This document shows, piece by piece, positions 28,669 to 37,383 of a stretch of DNA of 64,000 bases. The notes under the pieces were generated by a model. It did not search any database and had not been told where the DNA came from. It saw only the letters and a list, made by a program, of their open reading frames with translations. This stretch comes from Mesorhizobium sp. WSM2240 (GTDB lineage: Bacteria > Pseudomonadota > Alphaproteobacteria > Rhizobiales > Rhizobiaceae). The stretch's first letter is position 1. The number at the start of each line of letters is the position of its first letter. Location: positions 62,001-126,000 of the forward strand of contig NZ_CP159255.1 in the NCBI RefSeq assembly GCF_040438645.1. The letters run 5' to 3'. A program made the translations under genes and the position numbers.

Positions 28669-28700
28669 CGTAGGATTCCGCCCCCTCCCGCAAACGACCC
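28668..28700. repeat. Tn5393-like Tn3-family terminal repeat
   Basis: The minus strand begins GGGTCGTTTGCGGGAGGG and continues into a GGCGGAATCCTACGC end, which I recognise as the terminal repeat of Tn5393-type elements minus the outermost G. It is in right-end orientation and directly abuts the ornithine cyclodeaminase stop. The partner end is not in the window as far as I can see. Confidence 0.65.
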
Positions 28701-28991
28701 TCCTCCATTGGAGCCCTCCGACAGGGTAAGAAAAAAACGCTCGGGAACCCTCGCATTTTTGCAGAATTCGAAGTCGATTTGGATCGGCGCCCAGTTGCTT
28801 CCCGAACCCGTTGGCTGTTTCCGACCCAAGTCGGCCGTTCATCGCAGGAGGCGACGGCTTTGCAAGATGACCTTGCAGATGGCCGTCGTCATGGATCATA
28901 TCTGTCGCAGAAATCAGGTGCAGAACTGTCGTTTTAATCGGGATTTCGTATCAGGCTAATGCCGAAGTTTGTATGGGATGTATCCTTCCGA

Positions 28992-29384
28992 ATGATCGAT
29001 CATGTTTCTCTTGGCGTGCGCCGCCTCGACATCAGCACCAGTTTCTATGAACTGGTGCTCGGGTCCTTGGGCTATACAAAGCTTGTTGTCCGACCCCGGA
29101 CGGTTGGCTTCGGCAAACGCTATGCCGAAGTCTGGATCAACTCGCGGCCTCAGATGAAGTCCGTCGAAACCGATAGCGGCGCGCATCTCTGTTTGCGGGC
29201 GGGATCACCCGAACAGGTTGAAGCCTTCCACCGCGCCGCTTTGGCCAATGGAGGGGCCGATGATGGCCCTCCAGCCCCACGGGAGCACGATGCGGCAGAT
29301 CAGACCTTTTACTCTGCTTTTGTGCGCGATCCCGACGGTAACAGGATCGAAGCCGTCTGCTTTGTCGGTGCGCCGCCTCCATGA
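28992..29384 (+). CDS. VOC-superfamily (glyoxalase/bleomycin-resistance fold) protein
   Basis: A 130-residue single-module vicinal-oxygen-chelate protein. It starts MIDHVSLGVRRLD, contains a metal-ligand His at residue 4 and the typical C-terminal FVRDPDGNRIEAVC strand with a conserved acidic ligand. ATG 28992 matches the family start; ATG 28959 is an alternative with 11 extra residues. Such proteins detoxify or isomerise small molecules. The substrate is unknown. The 290 bases upstream (28701-28991) show no gene. Confidence 0.85.
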   Translation: MIDHVSLGVRRLDISTSFYELVLGSLGYTKLVVRPRTVGFGKRYAEVWINSRPQMKSVETDSGAHLCLRAGSPEQVEAFHRAALANGGADDGPPAPREHDAADQTFYSAFVRDPDGNRIEAVCFVGAPPP

Positions 29385-29388
29385 GCCG

Positions 29389-29889
29389 TCATACTTCGTT
29401 CGGCAAAGGCGGTCCCCGCAGCGGCACCGGGGAGGACTGCACGATGGAGGTCGTGGTCTGTCCGTGGGCCAGGAAGCGGTCGAGCACCTGATCGAGACTT
29501 TCCAGTGCGTCCAGGTGGATTCTGAGGATAAAACAGTCCTCGCCCGTTATGCGATGACATTCGGCAACCTGGGGCAGCGCCCGCGCGAGTTCTATGATCT
29601 TCGGCAACTGTCCGGGCATGGGGCGGATTCGGACGAACGCCGTGATGGGCCAACCGAGCGCCTTCGAATCAAGATCGAGACGATAGCCCCGGATTACGCC
29701 GGCCTCTTCAAGGCGCGTCAGACGCTCCCTCACCGCCGGAGCCGACATGCCGATGTGCCGGGCCAGTTCCGAAACACTCGCGCGCGGGTCATCCAGCAGG
29801 AGCCGGAGAAGGTCCACGTTGCGTGCATCGGACAGGAGCTGCAGAGATTGATTGTCGTTGGGCGGCTTCGCTTTCAAATTCCTTGTCAT
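29389..29889 (-). CDS. Lrp/AsnC-family regulator, divergent from DMT exporter
   Basis: A 166-residue Lrp-type regulator with a winged helix (VDLLRLLLDDPR, then ELARHIGMSAPAVRERLTRL) and a RAM domain (about residues 75-155, core CHRITGEDCFILRI). The ATG has AAAAGGA upstream. It is divergent from a drug/metabolite-transporter gene, with a perfect 19-base palindrome between the two starts, so it probably controls amino-acid or metabolite export. Confidence 0.9.
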   Translation of the reverse strand: MTRNLKAKPPNDNQSLQLLSDARNVDLLRLLLDDPRASVSELARHIGMSAPAVRERLTRLEEAGVIRGYRLDLDSKALGWPITAFVRIRPMPGQLPKIIELARALPQVAECHRITGEDCFILRIHLDALESLDQVLDRFLAHGQTTTSIVQSSPVPLRGPPLPNEV

Positions 29890-29909
29890 TATCCTTTTTC
29901 TCCTTCAGA

Positions 29910-29928
29910 TCAGCATATACTATGCTGA
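29910..29928. promoter_or_regulatory. Palindromic operator for the Lrp-type regulator
   Basis: TCAGCATA and TATGCTGA form perfect eight-base arms around TAC. The site lies 21 bases from the regulator start and 22 bases from the exporter start, the classical arrangement for autoregulation and control of a divergent target. Confidence 0.65.
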
Positions 29929-29950
29929 CCTACCCTGCAAAACTGTCGAA

Positions 29951-30904
29951 ATGAGAGTTGCGGACGATTTGTCGGCCGAGATGGGGGCTTCCAATCCCGA
30001 AGGGGAGCCGGAGACGCCGCGAAGCCAGTGGTCGGACGGGCTTCTTCTGGGGAGCTTGGGCGTGCTTGCCTTCAGCGGAACGCTGCCCGCAACGAGGGCT
30101 GCTGTCTCGTCCTTCAGTCCGTTGATCCTCACCTGCGCCCGGATCGAGATCGCCGCAGCTCTCGGTATTCTAACTCTCCTCATCACACGGCAATGGCGCT
30201 TTCCCGAAAAGCGGCACCTGCCGGGCATTCTCTGGATGGGCTTCGGCTTGGCTGTCGGCTATCCCTTCTTCGTTGCTGTCGCGCTCCAGCAAGTTCCGGC
30301 GATTCACGGGGCAGTGGTGATCGGGCTGGCCCCTGCCGTCACGGCGCTGATCGCTGTGATGCGCGCCGGAGAGCGTCCGCCACCCGCATTCTGGATTGCT
30401 TGCCTCGTCGGCGTCGGCACGGTCCTGTCCTTCGCGGTCCATCAAGGCGGCGGTCACATCACCCTGGCGGACGGCTGGCTTGTCCTCGCAATGCTGAGTG
30501 TCGGCATGGCCTATGTCGAAGGTGGGCGTGTCTCTCGGGAGCTTGGCGGCACCACGACACTGTGTTGGGCGATGATCCTGTTGGCCCCGATCACCGCCCT
30601 CCCTCTCGGTTTTGCGCTGTGGCAGCACGAATGGGCTTCCATCCCCGAGTCCGCCTGGGCTGGCTTCTGGTATGCGGGCATCGTGAGCATGTTTCTCGGC
30701 TCGGTGTTCTGGTATCGGGGTCTCGCTGTGGGCGGGATCGCGCGCATCGGCCAACTGAATCTTATCCAACCCCTGCTCACGCTGCTCTGGTCGGCATTGC
30801 TCCTCGGTGAGCGTGTAACGGTCGTGGCCGTGATCTGCGCCGCGATCATCATCGGGTCCATGGTTGCCTGCATCCGAAGCAGAGTGCCATCGACGCCAAG
30901 GTGA
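29951..30904 (+). CDS. DMT-superfamily exporter with two EamA domains
   Basis: A 317-residue inner-membrane transporter of the drug/metabolite transporter superfamily with about ten predicted helices in two EamA repeats. Typical features are the GTLPATRAAV segment in helix 1 and ARIGQLNLIQPLLTLLWSALLLGE in the second repeat (quoted here as its first and last parts, ARIGQLNLIQP and LLLGE). Such carriers export amino acids or related metabolites. ATG 29951 is chosen because earlier codons overlap the operator and regulator. The divergent Lrp regulator supports amino-acid efflux. Confidence 0.88.
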   Translation: MRVADDLSAEMGASNPEGEPETPRSQWSDGLLLGSLGVLAFSGTLPATRAAVSSFSPLILTCARIEIAAALGILTLLITRQWRFPEKRHLPGILWMGFGLAVGYPFFVAVALQQVPAIHGAVVIGLAPAVTALIAVMRAGERPPPAFWIACLVGVGTVLSFAVHQGGGHITLADGWLVLAMLSVGMAYVEGGRVSRELGGTTTLCWAMILLAPITALPLGFALWQHEWASIPESAWAGFWYAGIVSMFLGSVFWYRGLAVGGIARIGQLNLIQPLLTLLWSALLLGERVTVVAVICAAIIIGSMVACIRSRVPSTPR

Positions 30905-31074
30905 GAGCGGTGGTTTTAGCACGGTGATCGGGGCCATAAGGGGCGGCAAGTTACAATTGGCGACATAGGCAGCTTCATCGCCAACCAATCCGAAAGCTGC
31001 CCGACCGTTTTCCACCCGTTACGGTCAGCGGCGACGCAGTTTACTCATGGTCCGCACCGCGCCACAATTCCTTC

Positions 31075-31758
31075 ATGATCAATGCCGTCTTCTACAGTGA
31101 CCAGGTCATCCCAGCCAACGAAAAGGTCGACATTCGTTTGACCGAACTGATGGGCGAGCGCGGTCGTCGCATTGGATATATTCCGTCCGGACCGGACCCG
31201 AACTTGCGGTTCTACTCGGAGAAGCGGGCCTACTACGCCCGGCAGGGCCTTGCCCTCGACATCTTCTACGATCTGGACCGAGATCACGGCAGCGCCGAGT
31301 TGGATACCTTGCTGGCATGCGACGCGATCCACCTTTCCGGCGGCAATACCGCGGCCTTTCTCGCCCGGCTCCGGCGCAGCGGCATGCTTGGCAGGTTGCG
31401 CAACTGGGCGAACGACGGCGGTCTTCTCGTCGGCACGAGTGCGGGGGCCATTCTGATGACCCCGACTGTTGCAGTGGACGCACTATTCGGCGACGGAAGT
31501 CCCGAGGATGTCAGGGATGGCGCAGCACTCGATCTTGTGCCGTTCGAGTTCTTTCCGCATGTGCAAGCCAAGGCGAGCTACCTGCCGGACCTGCTCGCCT
31601 ACAGCACACGGAACTCAAGGCCAATCATCGCTTGCCCGGACGGCGACGGGGTCGTCGTCGCGCATGGTGTTGTGGAATGCATTGGCGATCCGCTCTGGCT
31701 TTCCAATGGGTCTGTCGAGCGGGTAAGAGAAATGACCTTGGCTGCCCTTTCGCGCTGA
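31075..31758 (+). CDS. Peptidase S51 (dipeptidase E-like)
   Basis: A 227-residue cytosolic serine peptidase with a class-I glutamine-amidotransferase-like fold. The nucleophile elbow GTSAGA (120-125, Ser122) and the preceding IHLSGGNTAAF segment match the S51 family, which cleaves N-terminal Asp dipeptides or releases cyanophycin units. A candidate catalytic His lies in FFPHVQ. The ribosome site is weak. It lies 170 bases after the exporter and 51 bases before a serine hydrolase, all on one strand, so the block may be one metabolic cargo unit. Confidence 0.85.
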   Translation: MINAVFYSDQVIPANEKVDIRLTELMGERGRRIGYIPSGPDPNLRFYSEKRAYYARQGLALDIFYDLDRDHGSAELDTLLACDAIHLSGGNTAAFLARLRRSGMLGRLRNWANDGGLLVGTSAGAILMTPTVAVDALFGDGSPEDVRDGAALDLVPFEFFPHVQAKASYLPDLLAYSTRNSRPIIACPDGDGVVVAHGVVECIGDPLWLSNGSVERVREMTLAALSR

Positions 31759-31809
31759 TCGTCGCTCATGGAAGTTGACCTTCCGGCTTAATGTCGCGAT
31801 CGTCATCCG

Positions 31810-32733
31810 ATGGACGAGTCATCCTTCCACTCCGCCTGGATTACTGCCGATGGCGCGGTGAACTCCACGGGGTCGGTGTCCTCCGCGTTTCCCTGGTGGA
31901 GCTTCACGAAGACCGTGATGGCGATCTGTGCGCTTCGCCTATTCGAAGACGGTCAACTCGACCTTGACGCGCAACTCCGTGACAAACCATACACGCTCCG
32001 GCAACTCCTGCAGCATCGTTCGGGCCTCCCGGACTATGGCCCGCTGAAGACGTACCATGAAGCGGTCGCCCGCAACGACACCCCTTGGTCTCGCGACCGT
32101 TTGCTGGATGCAGTCGGCGGCGATCAGCTCGTCTTCCCGCCCGGTAGCGGCTGGGCCTACAGCAATGTCGGCTACATGCTCGTCCGCGAGACCATCGAAG
32201 AGATCACCGGCCGCGATCTGGCGACAACCCTAAGGGACATGGTGTTTGCGCCGCTGCCAGTGCCGTCGGTTCGGCTCGCGGCCACGCCCGCGGACTTCAG
32301 CGAGGTATTTTGGCCAGATTTGAGGACGTATGATCCGCGATGGGTCTATCCCGGTTGTCTCATCGGCACCCCGGTGGATGCGGCCATGGTACTACATGCC
32401 CTTTTGCGCGGGTGGATTCTGAAACCGGCAACCCTGCGCTCAATGCTGAACCGGCATGACCTGGGCGATGCCGTCCCTGGCAGGCCTTGGACAGCATGCG
32501 GATATGGTCTGGGGCTTATGTCCGGGCTGATGGGGGAAGCTGCAAGAGCCATCGGTCACTCAGGTGCCGGTCCCCACAGCGTCAACGCTGTCTATCACTT
32601 TCCCGATCTGGCCGTTCCGATCACAGTTGCGACTTTCACAAGCGGTGACACGGATGGGCCAGCAGAGGCTGAAGCAATGTCGATTGCACTCCGGGTAGGG
32701 CAAGGACTGCTCCCCACCCTCTCGCGACGGTGA
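31810..32733 (+). CDS. Beta-lactamase-family serine hydrolase
   Basis: A 307-residue class-C/penicillin-binding-like serine hydrolase. The SxxK motif is SFTK (31-34), the YxN motif is YSN (117-119), and HSGAG replaces the KTG motif near residue 255. No signal peptide is seen, so it probably acts in the cytoplasm as an esterase or D-aminopeptidase on small substrates. It follows the S51 peptidase by 51 bases. An imperfect hairpin lies just after the stop. Confidence 0.85.
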   Translation: MDESSFHSAWITADGAVNSTGSVSSAFPWWSFTKTVMAICALRLFEDGQLDLDAQLRDKPYTLRQLLQHRSGLPDYGPLKTYHEAVARNDTPWSRDRLLDAVGGDQLVFPPGSGWAYSNVGYMLVRETIEEITGRDLATTLRDMVFAPLPVPSVRLAATPADFSEVFWPDLRTYDPRWVYPGCLIGTPVDAAMVLHALLRGWILKPATLRSMLNRHDLGDAVPGRPWTACGYGLGLMSGLMGEAARAIGHSGAGPHSVNAVYHFPDLAVPITVATFTSGDTDGPAEAEAMSIALRVGQGLLPTLSRR

Positions 32734-32738
32734 GGATG

Positions 32739-32779
32739 GCGCCTTCCGAAAATTTCTTTGTTTTCCGAAAGGCACCTTG
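32739..32779 (+). terminator. Possible terminator after the serine hydrolase
   Basis: GGCGCCTTCCGAAAA pairs imperfectly with a downstream TTTTCCGAAAGGCACC segment around an eight-base T-rich loop. The stem has several mismatches and no long T tract, so the call is weak. Confidence 0.35.
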
Positions 32780-32794
32780 GCGTCCGCACGCCCG

Positions 32795-33178
32795 CTAAGA
32801 GAAAGCGCCGGCTGCCACCGCGGTACGATTGACAAATGACTGCAAAAGCAGATTCCAATCAGCGTCTTCCAATCCGCTGTCGCCCTCGTTGAGCAACCAG
32901 CGAAGGTGCTCGGCCTTGGCAGCACAGTCCTCGATACTTTCGACCGCAAATCGAAGCATCTCGTCCCGTGCATGCTCTTCTTGGGCGAGGAGCTCGTTCA
33001 GTCGCATCTCGAGCCGCACCGAGAACCGATTTTCCGTCTCGCACTCGACGAGCCGCCGACACAGACGCTCCACCTGCTCTCTCAACTGACGATGTCGTCG
33101 AACTATCGCTATGAGCGGCCTTTCAGCGTTAGGATCCTCAAGGCATTCACCATTAAACGTTACGACAGCCAGAGCCAT
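32795..33178 (-). CDS. Small helical protein, paralogue of the gene at 21955-22278
   Basis: A 127-residue protein starting MALAVVTFNGECLE. ATG 33178 is chosen because AGAGGATG lies at the right distance, whereas the upstream ATG at 33187 abuts it. It has a long charged coiled-coil-like centre (about residues 30-85), then AAKAEHLRWLL and SGLEDADWNLLLQSF, nearly identical in pattern to the protein at 21955-22278. It is divergent from the RcgA-like gene. The function is unknown. Confidence 0.7.
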   Translation of the reverse strand: MALAVVTFNGECLEDPNAERPLIAIVRRHRQLREQVERLCRRLVECETENRFSVRLEMRLNELLAQEEHARDEMLRFAVESIEDCAAKAEHLRWLLNEGDSGLEDADWNLLLQSFVNRTAVAAGAFS

Positions 33179-33287
33179 ATCGCGCATCCTCTAGTTGCAT
33201 CGAACTGATAAAAACGTTGATTAAGGACGAGGGCACGATAGGATACGAAAACAAGCGAAACGGAACGAAACCAGAGCCTATAAGTCA

Positions 33288-34901
33288 TTGTTTAGGAACG
33301 GAAAGTTATTTCTCGCTCCGCCCAGAGACGGGAGTGATTTCAAAGAATTATTCAAACGATTGGCGGCGGCGGGTGCGGGTCGGCCATTGGGCAAAGACGG
33401 GTTTCCTGCAGGCCCATGGACGCCCGAGCTTCTTGCAGAGGCGATTTCACAGATTGATTCCAACCGGGTTGGGGTCGATTTGCGAACGGTGCAGCTTTGG
33501 TTTCAAGAGAACGAGAAGGGAATTAGCACTGCCAACATTCGTTGGCTGGCGAGGATTTTTGGATGCGATGATCCGGTCGCAACTAGCGAATGGCAGATGG
33601 AGCTTAGTGCGGCGCAATCGCGGTTATCGGCCAAGAGACGAGAATGGAAGAGAGCCGGAAGCAGCGTTGCACAGGAGATTCCAGATACGGCACTGACTGC
33701 GACCTTCGATGACGAGACAGACTCCCCGGCAGAGCTGACACGGGATACTGACGCCAAGGGGCCGAGGCGGCGTTTTAGTTTGGCGAGGAAATCGGAGGCG
33801 TTTTTTAGTCACGGATCTCCCCTGAATTTACCGGCGTCGGTGTTTGCCGGCATGACCGCCCTCGGCTTTCTGTCGTACATCATTGGTATCCACAACGTCA
33901 CCTACGAGCGAGCGGACGGGCTCGTTAAGCAGGTTGGATTCCTTTGGGCCGCAAATTGGACACTCGACTTTATGGTGTTCTTACCGCTGTTTTTCTTCTT
34001 CGTTATAGAGTTGCTGGTCTTCTGGAAAAGTGAGGGGCGCAGAAAGCTCGCCGCGCAGGGCGATCAGGTGGAAAGCGACGACGCCTGGTTGCGCAACGTT
34101 GACGCTTCCTCGTACACATATTGGTCGGTTTTTTTGATTTGCTTGCTGTTCGCGGGTCTTTTTCAATGGATCGGCGTGTCCTTGATCCCGTTGATGAAGG
34201 GCGGTGGCAACTATGCCATCGATTGGGGAAAAATAGCTCTTGTGCGTCCGGAGGTCATATCTGTCCCCGAGACAGTCGTTTTTACGGGGCTCGCTTACCT
34301 ATACATGTGCCTGGTGTTTTATCTTTTCTTCGCAGGTCTCATTTTGCTATATACGGTTGTTCATGATCTTTGGAGAATTGGAGACGGATTGAAGAAGCTG
34401 CCGCATGTTGATCATCAGCAAGAGCTCAATGAAGCCGGCCTCACAGTGATGCGTGGGGTATTTCGGTGTACTGTTTTGGGGGTTCTGGTCGCCCTTTGGA
34501 TGAAGGTCCAAAGCTCTTATCTGGCATCCAGTGGTGAGAATATTGTGGCGTGGTTGGTCGGCGATATGTCTTCGACGTTCCAAGGTCGCGATGATGTGAG
34601 CACCGGGTTCCGCTATCGTATGCCGACGCATTACAGCAGCCTTCTTATCGTTATTTCGACCTGTTTTGTATTTCTGTATGGCTCCATCCGATTAGGTGTC
34701 GGAGGTCGATTTCATGCGCCTTTGTGGAAGATGTCGGCGGTCGTAGCGTTACTTGTTGTCAGCTACTTGTTGATCGACGCGTTTGCCGGCTTTTCGACCC
34801 TTCTGGCCATTTCAGTGCTAGTCGCACTATACGGCCTGTTCAATCCAGGATTAGGCCGCTGGCGAGCGAGCGAGTTAGGAAACAATCAGAGTGTTTCATA
34901 G
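33288..34901 (+). CDS. rcgA: RcgA-like multi-pass membrane protein
   Basis: A 537-residue protein with a soluble N-terminal region that looks like a degenerate helix-turn-helix (VDLRTVQLWFQENEKGIS, residues 63-80) and a C-terminal half with eight to nine hydrophobic helices. I recognise it from rhizobial plasmids as the 'RcgA family putative transporter', named for a gene linked to control of plasmid conjugation; that link is from memory. TTG 33288 is the apparent start and has no good ribosome site, so the start is uncertain. The downstream hydrolase overlaps it by 11 bases. Confidence 0.7.
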   Translation: MFRNGKLFLAPPRDGSDFKELFKRLAAAGAGRPLGKDGFPAGPWTPELLAEAISQIDSNRVGVDLRTVQLWFQENEKGISTANIRWLARIFGCDDPVATSEWQMELSAAQSRLSAKRREWKRAGSSVAQEIPDTALTATFDDETDSPAELTRDTDAKGPRRRFSLARKSEAFFSHGSPLNLPASVFAGMTALGFLSYIIGIHNVTYERADGLVKQVGFLWAANWTLDFMVFLPLFFFFVIELLVFWKSEGRRKLAAQGDQVESDDAWLRNVDASSYTYWSVFLICLLFAGLFQWIGVSLIPLMKGGGNYAIDWGKIALVRPEVISVPETVVFTGLAYLYMCLVFYLFFAGLILLYTVVHDLWRIGDGLKKLPHVDHQQELNEAGLTVMRGVFRCTVLGVLVALWMKVQSSYLASSGENIVAWLVGDMSSTFQGRDDVSTGFRYRMPTHYSSLLIVISTCFVFLYGSIRLGVGGRFHAPLWKMSAVVALLVVSYLLIDAFAGFSTLLAISVLVALYGLFNPGLGRWRASELGNNQSVS

Positions 34902-35916
34902 TTGGCTCGATCGTTGGGACGAACGCCGGGCCCTTCGCGGAGAGGAAGGGAAGAAACCAACGGATTTCGTCCTTGACGCGGAACGCGCCTTTCCAGGTGC
35001 GAATAAGACAACAAGTATCGAGGAATTCTGTGCCCTTGCGGACCAAGCCGTGGCTGATCCAGCCTTTTTCGATGAGCCGAGTGTGAGTGATCAGGGTTTT
35101 GAACGGCTAGATGGGTGGCTCAAATTTCCATCGGACATTTCTACTGATATCGAACAGAACAATGTCGTCTCGGCGAAAATCACAGAAAGCGGGTCGTTCG
35201 ATCAGGCGATGGTGATTTTTCACCATTGGAATGCAAGCGCCCGGAATCGTCAGATTGCCAACTTTTTCTCGCAGCGTGGCATCACGGTTGTCGAGATTGC
35301 TATGCCTTATCACTTCGAACGCAGCCGTCCCGGCTCCGTGCACGCCGACTATATGCTTGGCCCTAATCTCGGTCGAACGATCCAGTCTGTAAGGCAGGCA
35401 GTGTTGGATGGGCGAAAACTCATACGTTGGTTGAAAAGCGAGGGCTATCGAGAGATTTCGGTTCTCGGTATGAGCTTAGGTTCCTGGGTCGCAGGGGTGA
35501 TCGCGGCGCACGACTCTGCTGTGTCGAAAGCCTCGTTGTTTCTGACGGCGGGGAGTCTCGCGGATATGGTTTGGACGGGTCGCGCGACACGATCGATACG
35601 TGATAGTCTTGAGCCTGAGATTGACCTGACCGATCTCAGAAGGGCTTGGGCTCCACTTAACTTGAAGAATTACGCGCATAGCTTGGCACGGTCTGATCTC
35701 GAACTTCATTTTGTGCTGGCTAAGAGAGACAAAGTGGTTTTGCCAGAGCTATCGGAGAGGTTCATGCAAAGGCTGAAGGACGCCGGAGCCCGGCCAAAAA
35801 TATTGGAGTTAAACTGTGGTCACTATTCGCTCGCTATGCCGCCTTACATTTTGTTGGCCGGATTGAGCTTAAAGCGGTTTCTGTCGTGTGCTGACAAGTC
35901 GGCCCGGCGAGCATGA
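34891..35916 (+). CDS. Alpha/beta hydrolase coupled to the RcgA-like gene
   Basis: A 341-residue alpha/beta hydrolase. The nucleophile elbow is GMSLGS (193-198, Ser195), and a likely catalytic His lies in NCGHYSLAMPP near residue 317, preceded by an Asp in AKRDKVV. There is no signal peptide. The GTG start overlaps the RcgA-like stop and has AGGA ten bases upstream, so the two proteins probably act together. The substrate is not predictable; a lipid or a small signal ester is possible. Confidence 0.8.
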   Translation: MFHSWLDRWDERRALRGEEGKKPTDFVLDAERAFPGANKTTSIEEFCALADQAVADPAFFDEPSVSDQGFERLDGWLKFPSDISTDIEQNNVVSAKITESGSFDQAMVIFHHWNASARNRQIANFFSQRGITVVEIAMPYHFERSRPGSVHADYMLGPNLGRTIQSVRQAVLDGRKLIRWLKSEGYREISVLGMSLGSWVAGVIAAHDSAVSKASLFLTAGSLADMVWTGRATRSIRDSLEPEIDLTDLRRAWAPLNLKNYAHSLARSDLELHFVLAKRDKVVLPELSERFMQRLKDAGARPKILELNCGHYSLAMPPYILLAGLSLKRFLSCADKSARRA

Positions 35917-36604
35917 GCTTGGCGTTGGCCGTCAGTTCACCAGCAAATTCTCTGGTAGGGGCCTTAGAGTGTCATTTCGCCCCCAGCCGGAACTGACCCC
36001 CATTTGCGGCCGCGGATTCCGACCTGATGTCGCCTCCTGCTACCGTTGATTGTTGTACTTTAATTGATGTACGTGTCAAGCTTTCGCTGCTGATTTTTCA
36101 GCGATGGCTGGGCAAGCCCGCGGGAAACCGTGTTTCCCCGGGATCACGTCGCAAGCACTTCAACCAAGCTTTAACCTTGCCAAGCCACGGTGGCATTTGG
36201 GCGCACCAACGCATGAGACGCGACAACTTGTACCGATCTGTTTTCGAGGCGGAAGCAGCAGCGCCGGGCCAGCGGCGCGCTCGGGGAGGATAGGCCACCC
36301 CGACCGAGGCGACGGCCTCGCCTTCGAACCGGAGGTGATCTTATGTGGTTTCTACCACTTAGCATCACCCTAGATGTGAAGAGGACCCGGACGAGCTGGC
36401 AACTCCAAATCCGGGTCCAATTCTGGCTCTAGGAAACGGGGGCGGGCCGTAAGGCTCGCTCCCACTCCGGAACTGAATATAGCGATTTTCGTTTGATGTT
36501 CCAACCCTTTCGCCGAGGCCGTTTCCTCCCCTCGCGCTGCCCTGCCCTCCACGAACGCAGTCCCGCCCTGGGCAGGGCTGCCGATCACGCTGGATGAAGG
36601 ACGG
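35917..36604. other. Intergenic, about 690 bases without a gene
   Basis: Several short frames exist on both strands but none has a ribosome site, family resemblance or normal composition. The stretch from 36,010 to 36,100 is more AT-rich than its surroundings. No transposon end, terminator or repeat was recognised. It may contain decayed genes. Confidence 0.4.
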
Positions 36605-37138
36605 TCAGAGGCACCACGGCCTCCGCTTACCTGACCACTGTCTGGCCAGGCCTTCGGCGACCAATATGCTGCCGGCGGACCTGCCGTTGACCTGAACGAT
36701 GCGAAGGCTGCGGCCGTACTGATCGACATCCCGACTTCCCTTTCGCACGACCGTTACTGTGCCGGAATTCAGGATCTCGACAAGCCGCAGGGTGGCGCGA
36801 TCGCCGCGCTCCTTCTCGCTCGCGCATTTGTAGTCTCGGACCTCAGGCGCATCGATGTCGAGCATCCTGATCTTCTCGCCTTTGAGCCGGATCGTGTCTC
36901 CGTCGATGACGCAGGTGCGATCAAGCGAAGTGTAGCATTCCCGGAAAGTGACGCGGCTAGCTTGTGCCGTAGGGTTCGAGATCAGTCCAAGGCCGGTAAC
37001 GCCGGAGATGGCGTCGCGACCGTAGAAACCAGCGACGGCCATGACCACGAGCGCCGGGATCAGCCACGGCGATTCGAGCAGTCCGCGTCTGCGGCTTCTC
37101 GGCCTTCTTCGCTTCCTGAATCCGACAACGTTGCCCAC
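36605..37138 (-). CDS. Membrane-anchored thermonuclease-family protein
   Basis: A 177-residue protein with a very basic N-terminus, one membrane helix (about residues 25-41) and an SNase domain. The domain contains IDGDTIRL, IRMLDIDAPEVRD (conserved Arg and Asp), GDRAT where the general-base Glu region lies, and DQYGRSL with the conserved Arg. The active site looks essentially intact, with Asp in place of Glu at one position. GTG 37138 with GGAGG five bases upstream is preferred; ATG 37186 is an alternative. A role in trimming DNA or RNA at the envelope is likely. Confidence 0.8.
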   Translation of the reverse strand: MGNVVGFRKRRRPRSRRRGLLESPWLIPALVVMAVAGFYGRDAISGVTGLGLISNPTAQASRVTFRECYTSLDRTCVIDGDTIRLKGEKIRMLDIDAPEVRDYKCASEKERGDRATLRLVEILNSGTVTVVRKGSRDVDQYGRSLRIVQVNGRSAGSILVAEGLARQWSGKRRPWCL

Positions 37139-37383
37139 ACACCCCTCCGAACAGAGCATTCTGCCTGAAATCCCCGAACAGTCCATTGATGCAGTCGCTC
37201 AAAAATGCGCGGGTCCGCTTCAGTTCCCGGCATCACCACGGTGCTCCCAGCAGAACCAGACCGTTTGCTTGCCTCGCGGAAATCCCCAACCACCCCATTT
37301 CGTACAGCCCTGGTGTTCGCATTAGTGCTCGAATATCCCTACAGGACGAGCGACAGGCGCTGGCTGCGAGGAGGGTTCGTCGC

